Positions 15,438 through 25,912 of a stretch of DNA of 64,000 nucleotides are shown piece after piece; the first letter of the stretch is position 1; each line of letters begins with the position of its first letter. The notes beneath the pieces are model-generated. The model made no database searches. It saw only the letters and a list, made by a program, of their open reading frames with translations, and was not told the origin of the DNA. A program made the position numbers and the translations under genes. The stretch spans positions 248,001 to 312,000 of the forward strand of contig CAIOTF010000042.1 of the NCBI GenBank assembly GCA_903861125.1, in the 5' to 3' direction. Source of the DNA: an uncultured Ignavibacteriota bacterium (GTDB lineage: Bacteria; Bacteroidota; Ignavibacteria; UBA10030; UBA8401).

Positions 15438-16376
15438 ATGGTAATAAAACCACGCGCACTAAAAAAAGGTGATACAATAGGAATTGTAACTCCGGCAAGT
15501 CCTCCCAGCAATATTGATAAGATATACAAAGGCGCAGAATATCTTGAACGCCTTGGGTATCGGGTACAGTTTGGGAAACATGTTGAAAAAGTGTATGGCT
15601 ATCTTGCCGGAACTGATCAAGAACGGGCTGACGATATCAATGAAATGTTTGCCGATAAAAATGTAAAAGCAGTTTTTGCAGTTCGTGGAGGTTATGGAAC
15701 ACCGAGAATTCTCCCCTTACTGAATTATTCACTTATTAAAAAAAATCCCAAGATCCTTGTAGGGTACAGCGATATGACTGCCCTGCAGCTAGCCGTATTT
15801 AAAAAAACCGGGCTCATCAGCTTTTCAGGACCCATGGTCGGTGTTGAAATGTTCAATGGAATTGACCCCTTCACCGAAAATAATTTCTGGTCGATGATAA
15901 CCTCTTCGAAAGCATTTGGCACGGTGAAAAATCCCGATGACAGGGAATTACAGACAATCGTGAAGGGGAAAAAGTCGGGCAGAATGCTTGGGGGAAATCT
16001 TTCCTTGATTGTTGCTTTAGCAGGTAGCAATTACCTTCCTTCGTTTAAGAATTCAATCCTTTTCATTGAAGAAATTGAAGAAGAATGCTACCGTTTCGAC
16101 CGGATGATGAACCACCTTCGGCTCGCAAATATCCTGCGGGATGCAAACGGTATTGTTATCTGCGAATTGACCGATGTAAAAGCGAGCGATACATCCAAAC
16201 CATTCCTGACAGCCGAACGCGTGATGAGCGATTACCTCTCCGGGCTTAATAAACCTGTCGTCACTGGTTTGGTCTACGGACATATTGCTAAAAAACTGAC
16301 GATCCCGATAGGAATACGCGCCACTCTTGATGCAGGAAAAAGAGCATTACGATTTGATGAGTCCGGAGTTCGCTGA
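15438..16376 (+). CDS. LD-carboxypeptidase (peptidase family S66, LdcA-like)
   Basis: 312-residue enzyme predicted to remove the terminal D-Ala from muropeptide tetrapeptides during cell-wall recycling, normally in the cytoplasm. The Ser-Glu-His set of family S66 is visible: Ser111 in LVGYSDMTAL, Glu211 in LFIEEIEEE and His282 in VYGHIAKKLTIPIG. RGGYGTPRILPLLNY precedes the nucleophile as expected. No signal peptide is seen. Length matches the family. Microcin-immunity (MccF-like) proteins share the fold, but the context gives no support for that role. Confidence 0.88.
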   Translation: MVIKPRALKKGDTIGIVTPASPPSNIDKIYKGAEYLERLGYRVQFGKHVEKVYGYLAGTDQERADDINEMFADKNVKAVFAVRGGYGTPRILPLLNYSLIKKNPKILVGYSDMTALQLAVFKKTGLISFSGPMVGVEMFNGIDPFTENNFWSMITSSKAFGTVKNPDDRELQTIVKGKKSGRMLGGNLSLIVALAGSNYLPSFKNSILFIEEIEEECYRFDRMMNHLRLANILRDANGIVICELTDVKASDTSKPFLTAERVMSDYLSGLNKPVVTGLVYGHIAKKLTIPIGIRATLDAGKRALRFDESGVR

Positions 16377-16430
16377 CCTGTGCAAAACGCAAAATAACTT
16401 GATAAATCAGCGATTTTTCGATGCATTTTA

Positions 16431-16459
16431 TTGACAAACCGTCCTTTTGTGCTTACATT
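16431..16459 (+). promoter_or_regulatory. Promoter of the purN-purH-mreB-mreC run
   Basis: Perfect TTGACA (16431-16436), 17-bp spacer, TACATT (16454-16459) that continues as TACATTTG, an exact match to the TAnnTTTG form of Bacteroidota promoters. It lies 44 bp before the purN GTG. Confidence 0.6.
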
Positions 16460-16503
16460 TGTAATGAATTTTTGATGATTTTGCCTGTTGAAGGACATTT
16501 TGC

Positions 16504-17088
16504 GTGTTGAATATAGCTGTTTTTGCTTCCGGACGTGGTTCCAACTTTGAAGCACTTCAACGCGCCATTGTTGAACAAAATATTTCGGCTTCGATCGTTG
16601 TTGTCATAAGCAATAACTCTTCATCCGGTGTACTGACATTGGCTCAATCGTTCGGTATACCTGCGCTCCATATCAGTCAGCGTCAATATTCCGATACGAA
16701 ATTATTTCGGCAAAAAGTTCTCGATACACTGAGTGCATTCAACGTAAATTTCATTGTCCTTGCTGGATATATGAAAATGCTTGACGCTGAGATCATCCGG
16801 ACATTCCCGGACAAGATCATTAATATTCATCCTGCACTGTTGCCGAAATTCGGCGGTGAGGGGATGTACGGAATGAATGTGCATCGTGCAGTAATCGATG
16901 CACATGAAAAGGAATCGGGAGCAACGGTTCATTACGTCAATGAAGCATATGATGAAGGCAGAATCATAGGACAACAACGGGTCGATGTTTCACAAAATGA
17001 AACTCCGGAATCACTAGCGGCAAAAGTATTGGCCGTAGAACATCAGCTTCTCCCGCGTGTCATTAAAATGTTAACAGAAAAAAACTGA
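16504..17088 (+). CDS. purN: Phosphoribosylglycinamide formyltransferase
   Basis: 194-residue GART that uses 10-formyltetrahydrofolate in step 3 of purine synthesis. ASGRGSNFEAL is the phosphoribosyl-binding start, INIHPALLPKF holds the catalytic Asn/His, and the conserved Asp is in EAYDEGRIIGQ. The start is GTG (MLNIAVFASG); nothing upstream in frame looks native. A good promoter lies just upstream, and purH follows after 18 bp, so both late formyl-transfer steps are co-expressed. Confidence 0.93.
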   Translation: MLNIAVFASGRGSNFEALQRAIVEQNISASIVVVISNNSSSGVLTLAQSFGIPALHISQRQYSDTKLFRQKVLDTLSAFNVNFIVLAGYMKMLDAEIIRTFPDKIINIHPALLPKFGGEGMYGMNVHRAVIDAHEKESGATVHYVNEAYDEGRIIGQQRVDVSQNETPESLAAKVLAVEHQLLPRVIKMLTEKN

Positions 17089-17106
17089 GAAAAAGGAAAA
17101 TAGAAC

Positions 17107-18639
17107 TTGCTCAAAATTAAGCGTGCGCTCATTAGTGTTTCCGACAAAACGGGGATCGTTGAATTTGCGTCGGCATTGCACGCATCAGGAGTTGAGATCA
17201 TCTCTACCGGCGGAACCCATTCCTTGCTTTCGTCAAACAATATTCCGGCCAAACAGATTTCCGAAATTACCGGCTTCCCCGAGATTCTTGACGGAAGGGT
17301 AAAGACACTCCATCCTTCCGTGCATGCAGGTCTCCTGGCAGTAATGGATAATCCGGATCACCGCAAACAACTGGAAGAACATCATATCCAGCCAATTGAT
17401 CTGGTCGTTGTCAATCTTTATCCATTTGAAGAAACTATTGCTAAACCGAATGTTTCCCTTGAAGAAGCGATCGAGAACATCGATATCGGTGGACCGACAA
17501 TGCTGCGTTCTGCGGCGAAAAATTACCGTTTTACCGCCGTCATCGTCAATCATTCGCGATACGGCTCATTCTTAAAAGAACTGAACGAACACAACGGATG
17601 CGTGAGTGAAGAGGCCTGTTTTGAACTTGCACGCGAAGTCTTTCAGCATACCGCGCATTACGATGCAGCAATTTCTGAATATCTGTCCGGTACATCGAAG
17701 CAGAACATGCCTCCCCCAACGTTCACATATTCATCCAAAAAATTTGCCGACCTTCGGTACGGAGAAAATCCTCATCAATCTGCAGCCCTGTACGGAAATT
17801 ATGATGAGACACTGAAAAAATTACACGGGAAAGAACTTTCGTTCAATAATATCATCGATGCCAATGCCGCCGTAAACCTTGTTGAGGAATTCGACGCACC
17901 TACCGCCGTTATCATAAAACATACGAATCCATGCGGAGTCGGTTCCGGGGCAACGCTGGAGGAAGCTTACCGGAAGGCGTTTGCAACCGACACAAAAGCG
18001 CCATTCGGGGGGATCATCGCGGTCAATCGTTCTTTGGATATGAACGCTGCTGCTGCAATGAATGAGATCTTTACTGAGATCATTCTCGCCCCTTCATTTG
18101 AAAACGGCGTACTTGAATTTTTGATGAAGAAAAAAGACCGCCGTATTGTACAAATATTGAAACGCAATCAGCACGGTTTTGATATACGCTCGGTTTCCGG
18201 CGGATTGCTCGTCCAATCTAAAGACAGCGTCCAAATATCAAAAGAGGAGTTGAAAATTGTCACTTCTCGTCAACCGTCACCGGTTGAAATCGAAGCTATG
18301 ATGTTTCTCTGGAAAGTCGCAAAACACGTTAAATCCAACGCGATTGTCTATGGTTCAGCGGACCGTACTTTGGCGGTGGGAGCCGGTCAAATGTCCAGGA
18401 TCGATTCTGCAAAAATTGCTGTGTGGAAATCTAAAGAAAGTAACTTATCTTTAGTGGGAAGCGTTGTTGCATCGGACGCATTCTTCCCTTTCGCTGATGG
18501 TCTGCTTGAAGCAGTCAGTGCCGGGGCAACAGCCGTAATTCAACCCGGCGGCTCAATACGCGATGAAGAAGTTATTCAAGCTGCAAACGATCATCATATA
18601 GCTATGGTCTTCACTGGAATTCGTCACTTTAAACATTAA
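17107..18639 (+). CDS. purH: Bifunctional AICAR transformylase / IMP cyclohydrolase
   Basis: 510-residue enzyme for the last two steps of IMP synthesis. The N-terminal MGS-like cyclohydrolase domain begins [15 protein letters not shown] and includes STGGTHSLL and [12 protein letters not shown]; the C-terminal transformylase part shows [24 protein letters not shown] and [13 protein letters not shown]. The start is TTG with an AAGGA site upstream. Length is typical. mreB starts 9 bp after its stop. Confidence 0.95.
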   Translation: MLKIKRALISVSDKTGIVEFASALHASGVEIISTGGTHSLLSSNNIPAKQISEITGFPEILDGRVKTLHPSVHAGLLAVMDNPDHRKQLEEHHIQPIDLVVVNLYPFEETIAKPNVSLEEAIENIDIGGPTMLRSAAKNYRFTAVIVNHSRYGSFLKELNEHNGCVSEEACFELAREVFQHTAHYDAAISEYLSGTSKQNMPPPTFTYSSKKFADLRYGENPHQSAALYGNYDETLKKLHGKELSFNNIIDANAAVNLVEEFDAPTAVIIKHTNPCGVGSGATLEEAYRKAFATDTKAPFGGIIAVNRSLDMNAAAAMNEIFTEIILAPSFENGVLEFLMKKKDRRIVQILKRNQHGFDIRSVSGGLLVQSKDSVQISKEELKIVTSRQPSPVEIEAMMFLWKVAKHVKSNAIVYGSADRTLAVGAGQMSRIDSAKIAVWKSKESNLSLVGSVVASDAFFPFADGLLEAVSAGATAVIQPGGSIRDEEVIQAANDHHIAMVFTGIRHFKH

Positions 18640-18648
18640 AGAAGCATT

Positions 18649-19674
18649 ATGGGAGTATTAGATTATTTTTCGGCGGATATCGCCATCGATCTTGGAACTG
18701 CAAACACGCTTATCTACATGAAAGGCAAAGGGATCGTTCTTAATGAACCTTCCATCGTTGCTTTTGACCGCAACACAAAAAAGATTGTTGCTATCGGAAA
18801 CGAAGCACGCGAAATGCTTGGTAGGACCCATCGCGACATCCGCACGATCCGTCCGATGCGCGACGGTGTGATTGCTGATTTTGAGATTGCCGAAGGGATG
18901 CTGCGTGAGTTTATTAAAAAGATCCACTCAAGCTGGATGCCGAGCCGCAGAATCGTTGTCTGTGTGCCAAGCGGAGTAACCGAAGTGGAAAAACGAGCTG
19001 TGCGTGATTCTGCAGAACACGCAGGAGCAAAAGAAGTACATCTGATCGCTGAACCGATGGCCGCTGCGATCGGCATCGGACTGGATGTGGAAGCACCGGT
19101 CGGCAACATGATCGTTGATATCGGCGGCGGCACAACGGAGATCGCCGTCATCGCTCTCTCTGGCATCGTGAACGAAGAATCGATCAGAATAGCCGGAGAC
19201 GAATTGAACAATGCGATCATTCAATTTTTCAAAAAGAACCATAACATTTTGATCGGCGAACGAACTGCGGAAGCGATCAAATGCGAAGTTGGATCGGTTA
19301 TGCCGATGAAAGAAGAAGTAACGATCCAGGTAAAAGGCCGTGACCTTGTAAACGGCATTCCGAAAACTACGGAAGCAAGTTCCGTTGAGATTCGTGAAGC
19401 GTTGAATGAAAATATCTCATCCATTATCGACGGCGTAAAAATGACACTTGAACACACTCCCCCGGAGCTCGCATCCGATATTCTGGACCGTGGAATCATG
19501 CTTACCGGTGGCGGCGCATTAATCAAAGGTCTTGACGAACGTCTCCGTTTAGAAACAAATCTTCCCGTACACGTTGCCGAAGATCCATTAACAGCCGTTG
19601 TGCGCGGCACAGGACGTGTGCTTGAAAATCTTGAGAAATACCATAAAGTTTTACTCACAAGCAGACGTTATTGA
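18649..19674 (+). CDS. mreB: Rod-shape determining actin homologue MreB
   Basis: 341-residue bacterial actin that forms membrane-bound filaments guiding lateral cell-wall synthesis, so the organism is probably rod-shaped. Actin-fold motifs are clear: phosphate 1 IAIDLGTANTLIYM, the second phosphate loop NMIVDIGGGTTEIAVI, and the adenosine region GIMLTGGGALIKGLDERL. mreC follows after 6 bp, the usual order, but mreD and rodA are not next in line: the strand switches after mreC. Confidence 0.95.
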   Translation: MGVLDYFSADIAIDLGTANTLIYMKGKGIVLNEPSIVAFDRNTKKIVAIGNEAREMLGRTHRDIRTIRPMRDGVIADFEIAEGMLREFIKKIHSSWMPSRRIVVCVPSGVTEVEKRAVRDSAEHAGAKEVHLIAEPMAAAIGIGLDVEAPVGNMIVDIGGGTTEIAVIALSGIVNEESIRIAGDELNNAIIQFFKKNHNILIGERTAEAIKCEVGSVMPMKEEVTIQVKGRDLVNGIPKTTEASSVEIREALNENISSIIDGVKMTLEHTPPELASDILDRGIMLTGGGALIKGLDERLRLETNLPVHVAEDPLTAVVRGTGRVLENLEKYHKVLLTSRRY

Positions 19675-19680
19675 TCCTCG

Positions 19681-20505
19681 ATGATCCAGCGATTCTATCA
19701 ATATTTTTTCCTTTTCAAAGAATACGTTGTCCTTGTACTGCTGGTTTCCATTTCTTTGGTCCTTCTCGTCATCAACGACAATACTCAAATCCGGCAGATA
19801 CGATCGCTGACGGTTGGAACGATAGGAATGATACAGCAAACATTCTCCTTCATTCCGAATCTCTCCGCGTTACAGCGCGAAAATGAACTCCTCCGCAAAG
19901 TAAATGTTAACCTTGCCGATGAAGTGAACCAGTTGCGTGAAGCGCGTTTGGAGAATATTCGTCTGCGGTCGATGATAACATTGCAGGAAACTTCGTCTGT
20001 CAAACTAGTCAGCGCAAAAGTAGTCGCCAAGAATTTGAACCTTCTCCGGAACACCTTAACGCTTAATATCGGCACCAATGACAGTGTTCATATCGGAAAT
20101 CCCATCATTACAGGCGAAGGATTGATCGGAAGAATCGTTGCAGTCAGCCCGGGATTTTCCATCGGCCAGATGATCGTTAATGTTGATTTTCGAGCCAGCG
20201 CAAAGATTCAACGGAGCCGTGTTGACGGCATTATTGCCTGGGATGGCAAGACGTTATTACTGAAGAATGTATCGAAAATGCAGGATGTGAAAGAAGGAGA
20301 TGCAGTTATTACCTCCGAATACAGCAACGCTTTCCCACCCGGTATAAAGATAGGCGTAGTACGAGCAATCAGTGAGATACCAAATAGTCTGTACAAGAAA
20401 ATTGAAGTTGTTCCCGTCGCTAATCTAACACAGTCCGAAGAAGTTTTTGTGATGGATTATTTCCCGAGTCTGGAACGCATGGCGCTTGAATTGCAAAAAA
20501 AATAG
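19681..20505 (+). CDS. mreC: Rod-shape determining protein MreC
   Basis: 274-residue inner-membrane protein with one N-terminal helix (about residues 15-32, VVLVLLVSISLVLLVI), a coiled coil (about 65-95, NELLRKVNVNLADEVNQLREARLENIRL) and a periplasmic double beta-barrel domain including ITGEGLIGRIVAVSPGFSIG. It joins MreB to the elongation machinery. It overlaps nothing: its stop is followed directly by the stop of the convergent rluD-type gene, with no spacer for separate terminators. Confidence 0.93.
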   Translation: MIQRFYQYFFLFKEYVVLVLLVSISLVLLVINDNTQIRQIRSLTVGTIGMIQQTFSFIPNLSALQRENELLRKVNVNLADEVNQLREARLENIRLRSMITLQETSSVKLVSAKVVAKNLNLLRNTLTLNIGTNDSVHIGNPIITGEGLIGRIVAVSPGFSIGQMIVNVDFRASAKIQRSRVDGIIAWDGKTLLLKNVSKMQDVKEGDAVITSEYSNAFPPGIKIGVVRAISEIPNSLYKKIEVVPVANLTQSEEVFVMDYFPSLERMALELQKK

Positions 20506-21486
20506 TCACGTCCGTAAATACTTCAATACAGCCTTCATGTCATCCGGCAGTTCACTTTCAAATCGCATCATTTGCTTTGTCCGGGGATGAATAAATCCTA
20601 ATTTTTTTGCGTGAAGTGCCTGTCGGGGCATGATCTCCAAAAGATTCTTTACCTCCGCTTTTTTCTTCCCTTCTATTCCGCCGGTCACAATCTCTCTTCC
20701 GCCATATGTTACATCCCCAAAGACTGGGTGATGTATATGCGCAAGGTGAACACGGATTTGATGTGTGCGGCCGGTGCGAAGGTGAAGTTTAATAAACGAT
20801 AAATATTCGAATTGTTCCATCACTTCAAATTCTGTAACAGCATTTTTACCTTCAGCAGTCACCGCCACTTTCTTACGGTCACTTTTACTTCTTCCAAGCG
20901 GAGCATCAATAATTCCGGTTTCTATCTTGAATTTTCCCCACACGATTGCATTATATTCGCGCTCAGATGTTTTTGCAGCAAACTGCTTTGCCAACTTTTG
21001 ATGCGAGGTTTCATCTTTTGCAACGACCAGTAATCCGCTCGTATCTTTGTCTAAGCGATGGACAATTCCGGGGCGGACGATATCATATTCTTCATCGGCC
21101 TCCGCATGAAGTTGCGAAAGTTTTTCGGAATGGTGCATCAGTGCGTTGACCAGCGTGCCTGAATAATTTTTGTATGCCGGGTGCGTTACCATACCGGCCG
21201 GTTTATTCACTACAAGCAAATATTCGTCTTCGTATACAATTTCGAGCGGTATCGCCTCGGCTTTTACTTCCGGAGGGTCAGGACGCAAAAGATTGATCGC
21301 AATAAGATCGTTCGGGAGGATGACATAACTTGGTTTCACTTTTTTTTCATTCACCAGCACTTCACCGCTTTTGATAGCCTCCTGCACTTTGCTGCGAGTG
21401 GCATTTTCAGTATGATTCGTCAGATACACATCCAGCCGTTCTTTCATCTGTCCGGCCGGAATACGAATCTCAAAGTGGTTTTTCAT
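20506..21486 (-). CDS. rluD: RluD-family 23S rRNA pseudouridine synthase
   Basis: 326-residue enzyme that converts uridines in RNA to pseudouridine. An N-terminal S4 RNA-binding domain (LDVYLTNHTENATRSKVQEAIKSGEVLVN) precedes the catalytic domain with the motif II sequence RPGIVHRLDKDTSGLLVVAK and its catalytic Asp. RTGRTHQIRVHLAHIHHPVFGD is the other hallmark. RluC/RluD family is certain; the exact target site is inferred from the usual place of this gene after lspA in Bacteroidota. A hairpin with a T-run lies 23 nt before the ATG. Confidence 0.87.
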   Translation of the reverse strand: MKNHFEIRIPAGQMKERLDVYLTNHTENATRSKVQEAIKSGEVLVNEKKVKPSYVILPNDLIAINLLRPDPPEVKAEAIPLEIVYEDEYLLVVNKPAGMVTHPAYKNYSGTLVNALMHHSEKLSQLHAEADEEYDIVRPGIVHRLDKDTSGLLVVAKDETSHQKLAKQFAAKTSEREYNAIVWGKFKIETGIIDAPLGRSKSDRKKVAVTAEGKNAVTEFEVMEQFEYLSFIKLHLRTGRTHQIRVHLAHIHHPVFGDVTYGGREIVTGGIEGKKKAEVKNLLEIMPRQALHAKKLGFIHPRTKQMMRFESELPDDMKAVLKYLRT

Positions 21487-21508
21487 GGCAAACCGAAGTC
21501 ATTTCTAT

Positions 21509-21539
21509 GAAAAAAAGATGCCCGCTTTCGGCGAGCATC
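21509..21539 (-). terminator. Terminator-like hairpin between lspA and rluD
   Basis: GATGCTCGC (21539-21531) pairs with GCGGGCATC (21525-21517) on the minus strand, one T-G wobble, followed by seven T. It lies 26 bp after lspA. Confidence 0.65.
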
Positions 21540-21565
21540 ATTAATAACGAATACATTTTCTTCTA

Positions 21566-22183
21566 TTACGGTGAAGGAGAAGACTCTGTTGAATTTTCCG
21601 GCGATGCAGTTGAAGTTGATTCAACAACAGGCAATTGTCCGTCCTGATCAACAAATGACCGATGAAAGATCAGCATCATCAAAACACCAATAGAAACCGA
21701 TGCATCGGCAATATTGAAAACCCAGAATCGCGTTAGATAAAATCCCAACAGATCGATATTAAAGAAATCGACATCAATAAAATCTACTACTTTGCCGTGA
21801 AAGAGTGCCGATTCACCGTACATCACGCCGTAGAATGTTCTGTCGATGAGATTACCTATCGCGCCGCCAAGAATCAGAGCCAGTGAAAGACGGAATAATA
21901 ACTTTTCGGTACGCATGACATAGAGATACAACAGAATCCCAATGCTCGCTATGATTGAGAAAAGCGTCAGAAAAAGCTTTCCGTCGACAACTTCAATTCC
22001 AAAGGCCATTCCAGGATTTTCGATGAACGTGATCCTCAGAAAATCCCCAATGACCGGAATTGAACTACCGAGGGACATTCCCTTCAATGAAATCCCAAAT
22101 AACGGGATCTCAATCCCTTTGATCATGAACTTACTGATCTGATCAGCGATAACGATAAAAACAGTGACGAACAATACTCTCAC
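21566..22183 (-). CDS. lspA: Lipoprotein signal peptidase (signal peptidase II)
   Basis: About 205 residues from the GTG at 22183; four-helix inner-membrane aspartic protease that cuts prolipoproteins before the lipidated Cys. The catalytic Asp residues are in GGAIGNLIDR and VFNIADASVSIG. Between them is an extra loop (VMYGESALFHGKVVDFIDVDF), longer than in E. coli, of the sort I associate with Bacteroidota. The tail is Ser/Thr/Pro rich (PVVESTSTASPENSTESSPS). The GTG is chosen because it lies 2 nt after the stop of the dksA-like gene; the longer frame reads back into that gene. Several lipoproteins in this window are its likely substrates. Confidence 0.9.
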   Translation of the reverse strand: MRVLFVTVFIVIADQISKFMIKGIEIPLFGISLKGMSLGSSIPVIGDFLRITFIENPGMAFGIEVVDGKLFLTLFSIIASIGILLYLYVMRTEKLLFRLSLALILGGAIGNLIDRTFYGVMYGESALFHGKVVDFIDVDFFNIDLLGFYLTRFWVFNIADASVSIGVLMMLIFHRSFVDQDGQLPVVESTSTASPENSTESSPSP

Positions 22184-22185
22184 AA

Positions 22186-22683
22186 CTACATCGATCCCTT
22201 CTTGAGTTTCTTGCACTCGATGCACAATTGCGCGTGGGGTACTGCTTCCAACCGTGCTTTCGGAATCAATTTTCCGCAGTTGATACAGAATCCGTACGTT
22301 CCCTTATCGATACGCTTCAGCGCATCATCCAGATAATTCAAAAATTTACCTTCCCGTGAAGCAAACAGGAACGTCTTTTCACGTTCCATTGCGTCAGTCC
22401 CCTGTTCCATGTGCGTAGAATAGGTGGAATTCTCGCTGGCATATTCACCGGTGGTAACATCCATCATGCTTTCTTTCAGGATCGCCAATTCCTCAAGAAT
22501 CTCCTTGCGTTTTTCCGTGATGATTTTTTTAAAGTAGACAAGCTCTTTGCCGTTGAAGCCCTTCACCGCTTTTTTCTTGACCGGTTTTTCGGCAACACTC
22601 TTCGTCTTTACCGCAGATCCTTTCGGCCGTGCCGTTTTTTTTGCCGGTTTTGATTTCGCTTTTTTTACTATCTTTTTTGCCAT
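22186..22683 (-). CDS. DksA/TraR-family zinc-finger protein with lysine-rich N-terminal tail
   Basis: 165 residues in two parts. Residues 1-45 are Lys/Ala/Pro rich, like a histone H1 or nucleoid-protein tail (AKKIVKKAKSKPAKKTARPK). Residues 46-165 are a DksA-like coiled coil and a four-Cys zinc finger (CINCGKLIPKARLEAVPHAQLCIEC). The family acts on RNA polymerase through its secondary channel. The usual DksA acidic tip DxxDxA is not obvious here. It is encoded between ileS and lspA and coupled to lspA. The function of the basic tail (nucleic-acid binding) is inference. Confidence 0.85.
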   Translation of the reverse strand: MAKKIVKKAKSKPAKKTARPKGSAVKTKSVAEKPVKKKAVKGFNGKELVYFKKIITEKRKEILEELAILKESMMDVTTGEYASENSTYSTHMEQGTDAMEREKTFLFASREGKFLNYLDDALKRIDKGTYGFCINCGKLIPKARLEAVPHAQLCIECKKLKKGSM

Positions 22684-22717
22684 TGTAGTCCTTTTTTGAA
22701 AATGACAATGAAGTGAT

Positions 22718-25700
22718 TTATATCTTTGTTATGCTTATTTCACATTGTATGCCGTTGATATCTTCTTTTACAGAATTACCATTCACGGCAGCTTTTTTCA
22801 GCTCAACCGATAATGTCTCGCTGTTGATATATGCTGCCGACTGGATCAATGCATTTGCCAAGTCATCACCGGCATTAAATACTATGGAAATTCTGTCTGT
22901 CACTTCAAACCCTGAATCCTTACGCAGGTTTTGAACACGACTGACGAATTCACGGGCAAAACCTTCTGTGCGTAATTCGGGAGTGATCTCGGTATCCAAT
23001 GCAACGGTCACTTTTCCATCCGATTCCACGATCCATCCAGCAATCTCGTCAGCTACGATCTCAACGTCCTCGTGAATAATATTAACCGGATTACCTTCTA
23101 CCATAATTGCAATTGTACCTTCTGCATTAATCAAGCCGATCTGTTCCGGCGTAAAGGTACGAATTACTTCAGCAATTTTCGCCGTCGATTTTCCGTACTT
23201 ATTACCGAGTATTCTGAAATTCGGTTTGATCTTGTATTTAATGATGTCCTGATTGATTTTAGCATCAAGCTCTTTCACATTTATTTCATCAAGGATGATG
23301 TCTTCGACCGATTTTAGCAATGCATATTCGGTTTGATCTTTTACAGGAACAAGGATCTTCAACAATGGCTGCCGAACTTTCAAATTTGATTTCATACGCA
23401 TCGCACGGACCAATCCGACGATCCTGATCGCACGATCCATTCGTGTCTCAAGCGCAGCATCGATCGCAGACTCATTAACAACCGGGAGCATTGCCAGATG
23501 AACGGATGTATACGATTCTTTCTTTGTTGCGGTATTCAGATTACGGTACATCTCGTCCGCAAGGAATGGTGCGATCGGCGCAGTCAATTTCACGATCGTA
23601 TCAAGACATTCATATAATGTTTGATACGCTGAAGTTTTATCTTTTCCTTTTTCGCTCTTCCAGAACCGGCGGCGGTTACGGCGAACATACCAGTTGGACA
23701 GATTATCCAGCGTAAAGTCCGTGATTGCACGCGATGCCTTCGTCAAGTCATACTCATTCATATACTGCGTGTACTCTTTGACAAGCGAATTGAGAGCGGA
23801 AATAATCCATCGGTCGATCTCCGCCCGTTCCGTAACAGGTATAACTTCTTCGTTGAAATCGAATTTATCGATGTTCGCATATAATGCAAAGAATGAATAT
23901 GTATTGACAAGCGTACTAAAGAATTTTCTTTGAACTTCACCAATTCCGTCTTCATCGAACAACGTCGGTCGCCAAACGGGTGACTGTGAAACCAAATACC
24001 ATCGTGTAGCATCCGCGCCGTATTTTTGTATAAGACCAAAAGGATCGACCGTATTCCCTTTCGTTTTAGACATTTTTTGTCCGCTCTTATCCAGGATCAA
24101 CTCATTAACCAGCACATTCTTATACGCCGGTTTATCGAACAAAAATGTACCGATGGAATGAAGCGTATAGAACCATCCGCGTGTTTGATCGATGCCTTCG
24201 GAAATAAAATCAGCAGGATAGGCTTTATCAAAAATCTCTTTGTTCTCGAATGGATAGTGCCATTGCGCAAACGGCATAGCACCTGAATCGAACCAGACGT
24301 CGATCAGTTCAGGAGTGCGTTTCAAATATGCACCATTCGCACCTTTGAATACCAACCGGTCCACCATCGGCTTATGAGGATCAAGTGTTTTTATCTCATC
24401 TTTCGTAAAGATCTTCCCCGTCGGATTTCCCTTCTCATCAAGCCATTCTGCTCCGATTAATTCGTCAAAACTGCCGACACACTTCATCTCTTTTCCGTCT
24501 TCCGAAAGCCAGATCGGCAGCGGTGTTCCCCAATAGCGGTCCCTGGAGAGAGCCCAATCTTTATTCTCTTCCAGCCAATTCCCGAAGCGTCCTTCTCCAA
24601 CTTCCTTCGGGATCCAATTGATCTGTTTGTTCAATTCGATCATCCGCTGCGCATATTTCGTAGTGCTGATATACCACGACGTTCGTGCGTAATACAGCAG
24701 TGGCGAAGAACAACGCCAGCAATGAGGGTAACTGTGCTGATATTGTTCCTTCTTATAAAGAATGTGCCGTTCTTTCAAGTTCAGTATAATTTCCGCGTCG
24801 GCATCCTTTACAAATTTACCTTTGAAATCAGTTACCGCATCTTCAAATTCTCCGGATTTGTTCACTGGATGGATAGTAGGCAATCCGTATTTCCTGCAGG
24901 TTTGATAATCGTCTTCGCCATAGGCCGGAGCCATATGAACGATACCAGAACCCGAATCCGTCGTGACAAAACTTCCTTCAACAACGTACCAACCTTTTTC
25001 TTTTACCTGATGATAGTCGAATATCCGAACGTATTCTTTCCCGAGAAGTTCTGATCCCTTGAACTCGGTAACGACGGAATACTTTTCTTTCAGAACATCC
25101 ACGCGTGCTTTTGCAAGGATCAAAAATTCACCGGTAGGTTTTGTTGTCTCTCCATCAGGGGCAAGCAGTTCAACTTTGACATAGTCGATACCCGGATGCA
25201 CGGCAAGTGCAACATTGGCGATCAACGTCCATGGCGTGGTTGTCCAGACCAAAAAATAAGTGTTCGCTTCATCCTTCAATTTCATCTTAATGTACACGCT
25301 TGGGTCTTTGACGTCTTTATATCCAAGCGCAACTTCATGAGATGAAAGAGGAGTTTCGCACCGCGGGCAGTATGGCTGAATCTTATATCCGCGGTAGATC
25401 ATTTCCTTCTGATAGTACTGTTTGAGTGCCCACCAGATCGATTCAATATAATTGTTCTCAAACGTAACATAGGGATCGTTGAGATCGACCCAATACCCCA
25501 TCTCACGAGTCAGCTTTTCCCAGTCGACCTTATATTTCCACACAGATTCGCGGCACATTTGATTGAACTTTTCTACACCGTATGCCAGGATCTCGTCTTT
25601 ATGTTTGATCCCTATCTGTTTTTCCACTTCAATTTCCACCGGCAGACCATGCGTATCCCAACCGGCTTTGCGGTGAACCTGGAACCCGCTCATCGTTTTG

Positions 25701-25912
25701 AAACGGCAGAAGGCATCCTTCAGCGTACGTGCCATGACGTGATGAATTCCGGGACGTCCGTTCGCAGTCGGCGGTCCTTCGTAGAATGTATATTGCGGCT
25801 TCCCGCTCCGTGCCGTCACGGATTCTTCAAAGATCTTCTTTTCTTCCCAGAATGCCAGGATCTCTTTTTCAACTTCGGCGTAATTTATTTTATCGGTAAG
25901 TTCTTTAAACAT
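22718..25912 (-). CDS. ileS: Isoleucyl-tRNA synthetase
   Basis: 1064-residue class I aminoacyl-tRNA synthetase. The HIGH-type motif is [20 protein letters not shown], the editing domain (CP1) includes [38 protein letters not shown] marks the Ile type, and the KMSKS motif is KMSKTKGN. The length and the tail rich in anticodon-binding helices fit the IleS2-like long form seen in Bacteroidota and eukaryotes, often associated with mupirocin tolerance; that last point is inference. Its start overlaps pnp by 8 nt. Confidence 0.95.
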   Translation of the reverse strand: MFKELTDKINYAEVEKEILAFWEEKKIFEESVTARSGKPQYTFYEGPPTANGRPGIHHVMARTLKDAFCRFKTMSGFQVHRKAGWDTHGLPVEIEVEKQIGIKHKDEILAYGVEKFNQMCRESVWKYKVDWEKLTREMGYWVDLNDPYVTFENNYIESIWWALKQYYQKEMIYRGYKIQPYCPRCETPLSSHEVALGYKDVKDPSVYIKMKLKDEANTYFLVWTTTPWTLIANVALAVHPGIDYVKVELLAPDGETTKPTGEFLILAKARVDVLKEKYSVVTEFKGSELLGKEYVRIFDYHQVKEKGWYVVEGSFVTTDSGSGIVHMAPAYGEDDYQTCRKYGLPTIHPVNKSGEFEDAVTDFKGKFVKDADAEIILNLKERHILYKKEQYQHSYPHCWRCSSPLLYYARTSWYISTTKYAQRMIELNKQINWIPKEVGEGRFGNWLEENKDWALSRDRYWGTPLPIWLSEDGKEMKCVGSFDELIGAEWLDEKGNPTGKIFTKDEIKTLDPHKPMVDRLVFKGANGAYLKRTPELIDVWFDSGAMPFAQWHYPFENKEIFDKAYPADFISEGIDQTRGWFYTLHSIGTFLFDKPAYKNVLVNELILDKSGQKMSKTKGNTVDPFGLIQKYGADATRWYLVSQSPVWRPTLFDEDGIGEVQRKFFSTLVNTYSFFALYANIDKFDFNEEVIPVTERAEIDRWIISALNSLVKEYTQYMNEYDLTKASRAITDFTLDNLSNWYVRRNRRRFWKSEKGKDKTSAYQTLYECLDTIVKLTAPIAPFLADEMYRNLNTATKKESYTSVHLAMLPVVNESAIDAALETRMDRAIRIVGLVRAMRMKSNLKVRQPLLKILVPVKDQTEYALLKSVEDIILDEINVKELDAKINQDIIKYKIKPNFRILGNKYGKSTAKIAEVIRTFTPEQIGLINAEGTIAIMVEGNPVNIIHEDVEIVADEIAGWIVESDGKVTVALDTEITPELRTEGFAREFVSRVQNLRKDSGFEVTDRISIVFNAGDDLANALIQSAAYINSETLSVELKKAAVNGNSVKEDINGIQCEISITKI

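Noticed and set aside
15438-16376. Microcin immunity protein (MccF) rather than LD-carboxypeptidase
   Set aside because: Same S66 fold, but no microcin C-like gene nearby and the motifs fit LdcA equally or better.
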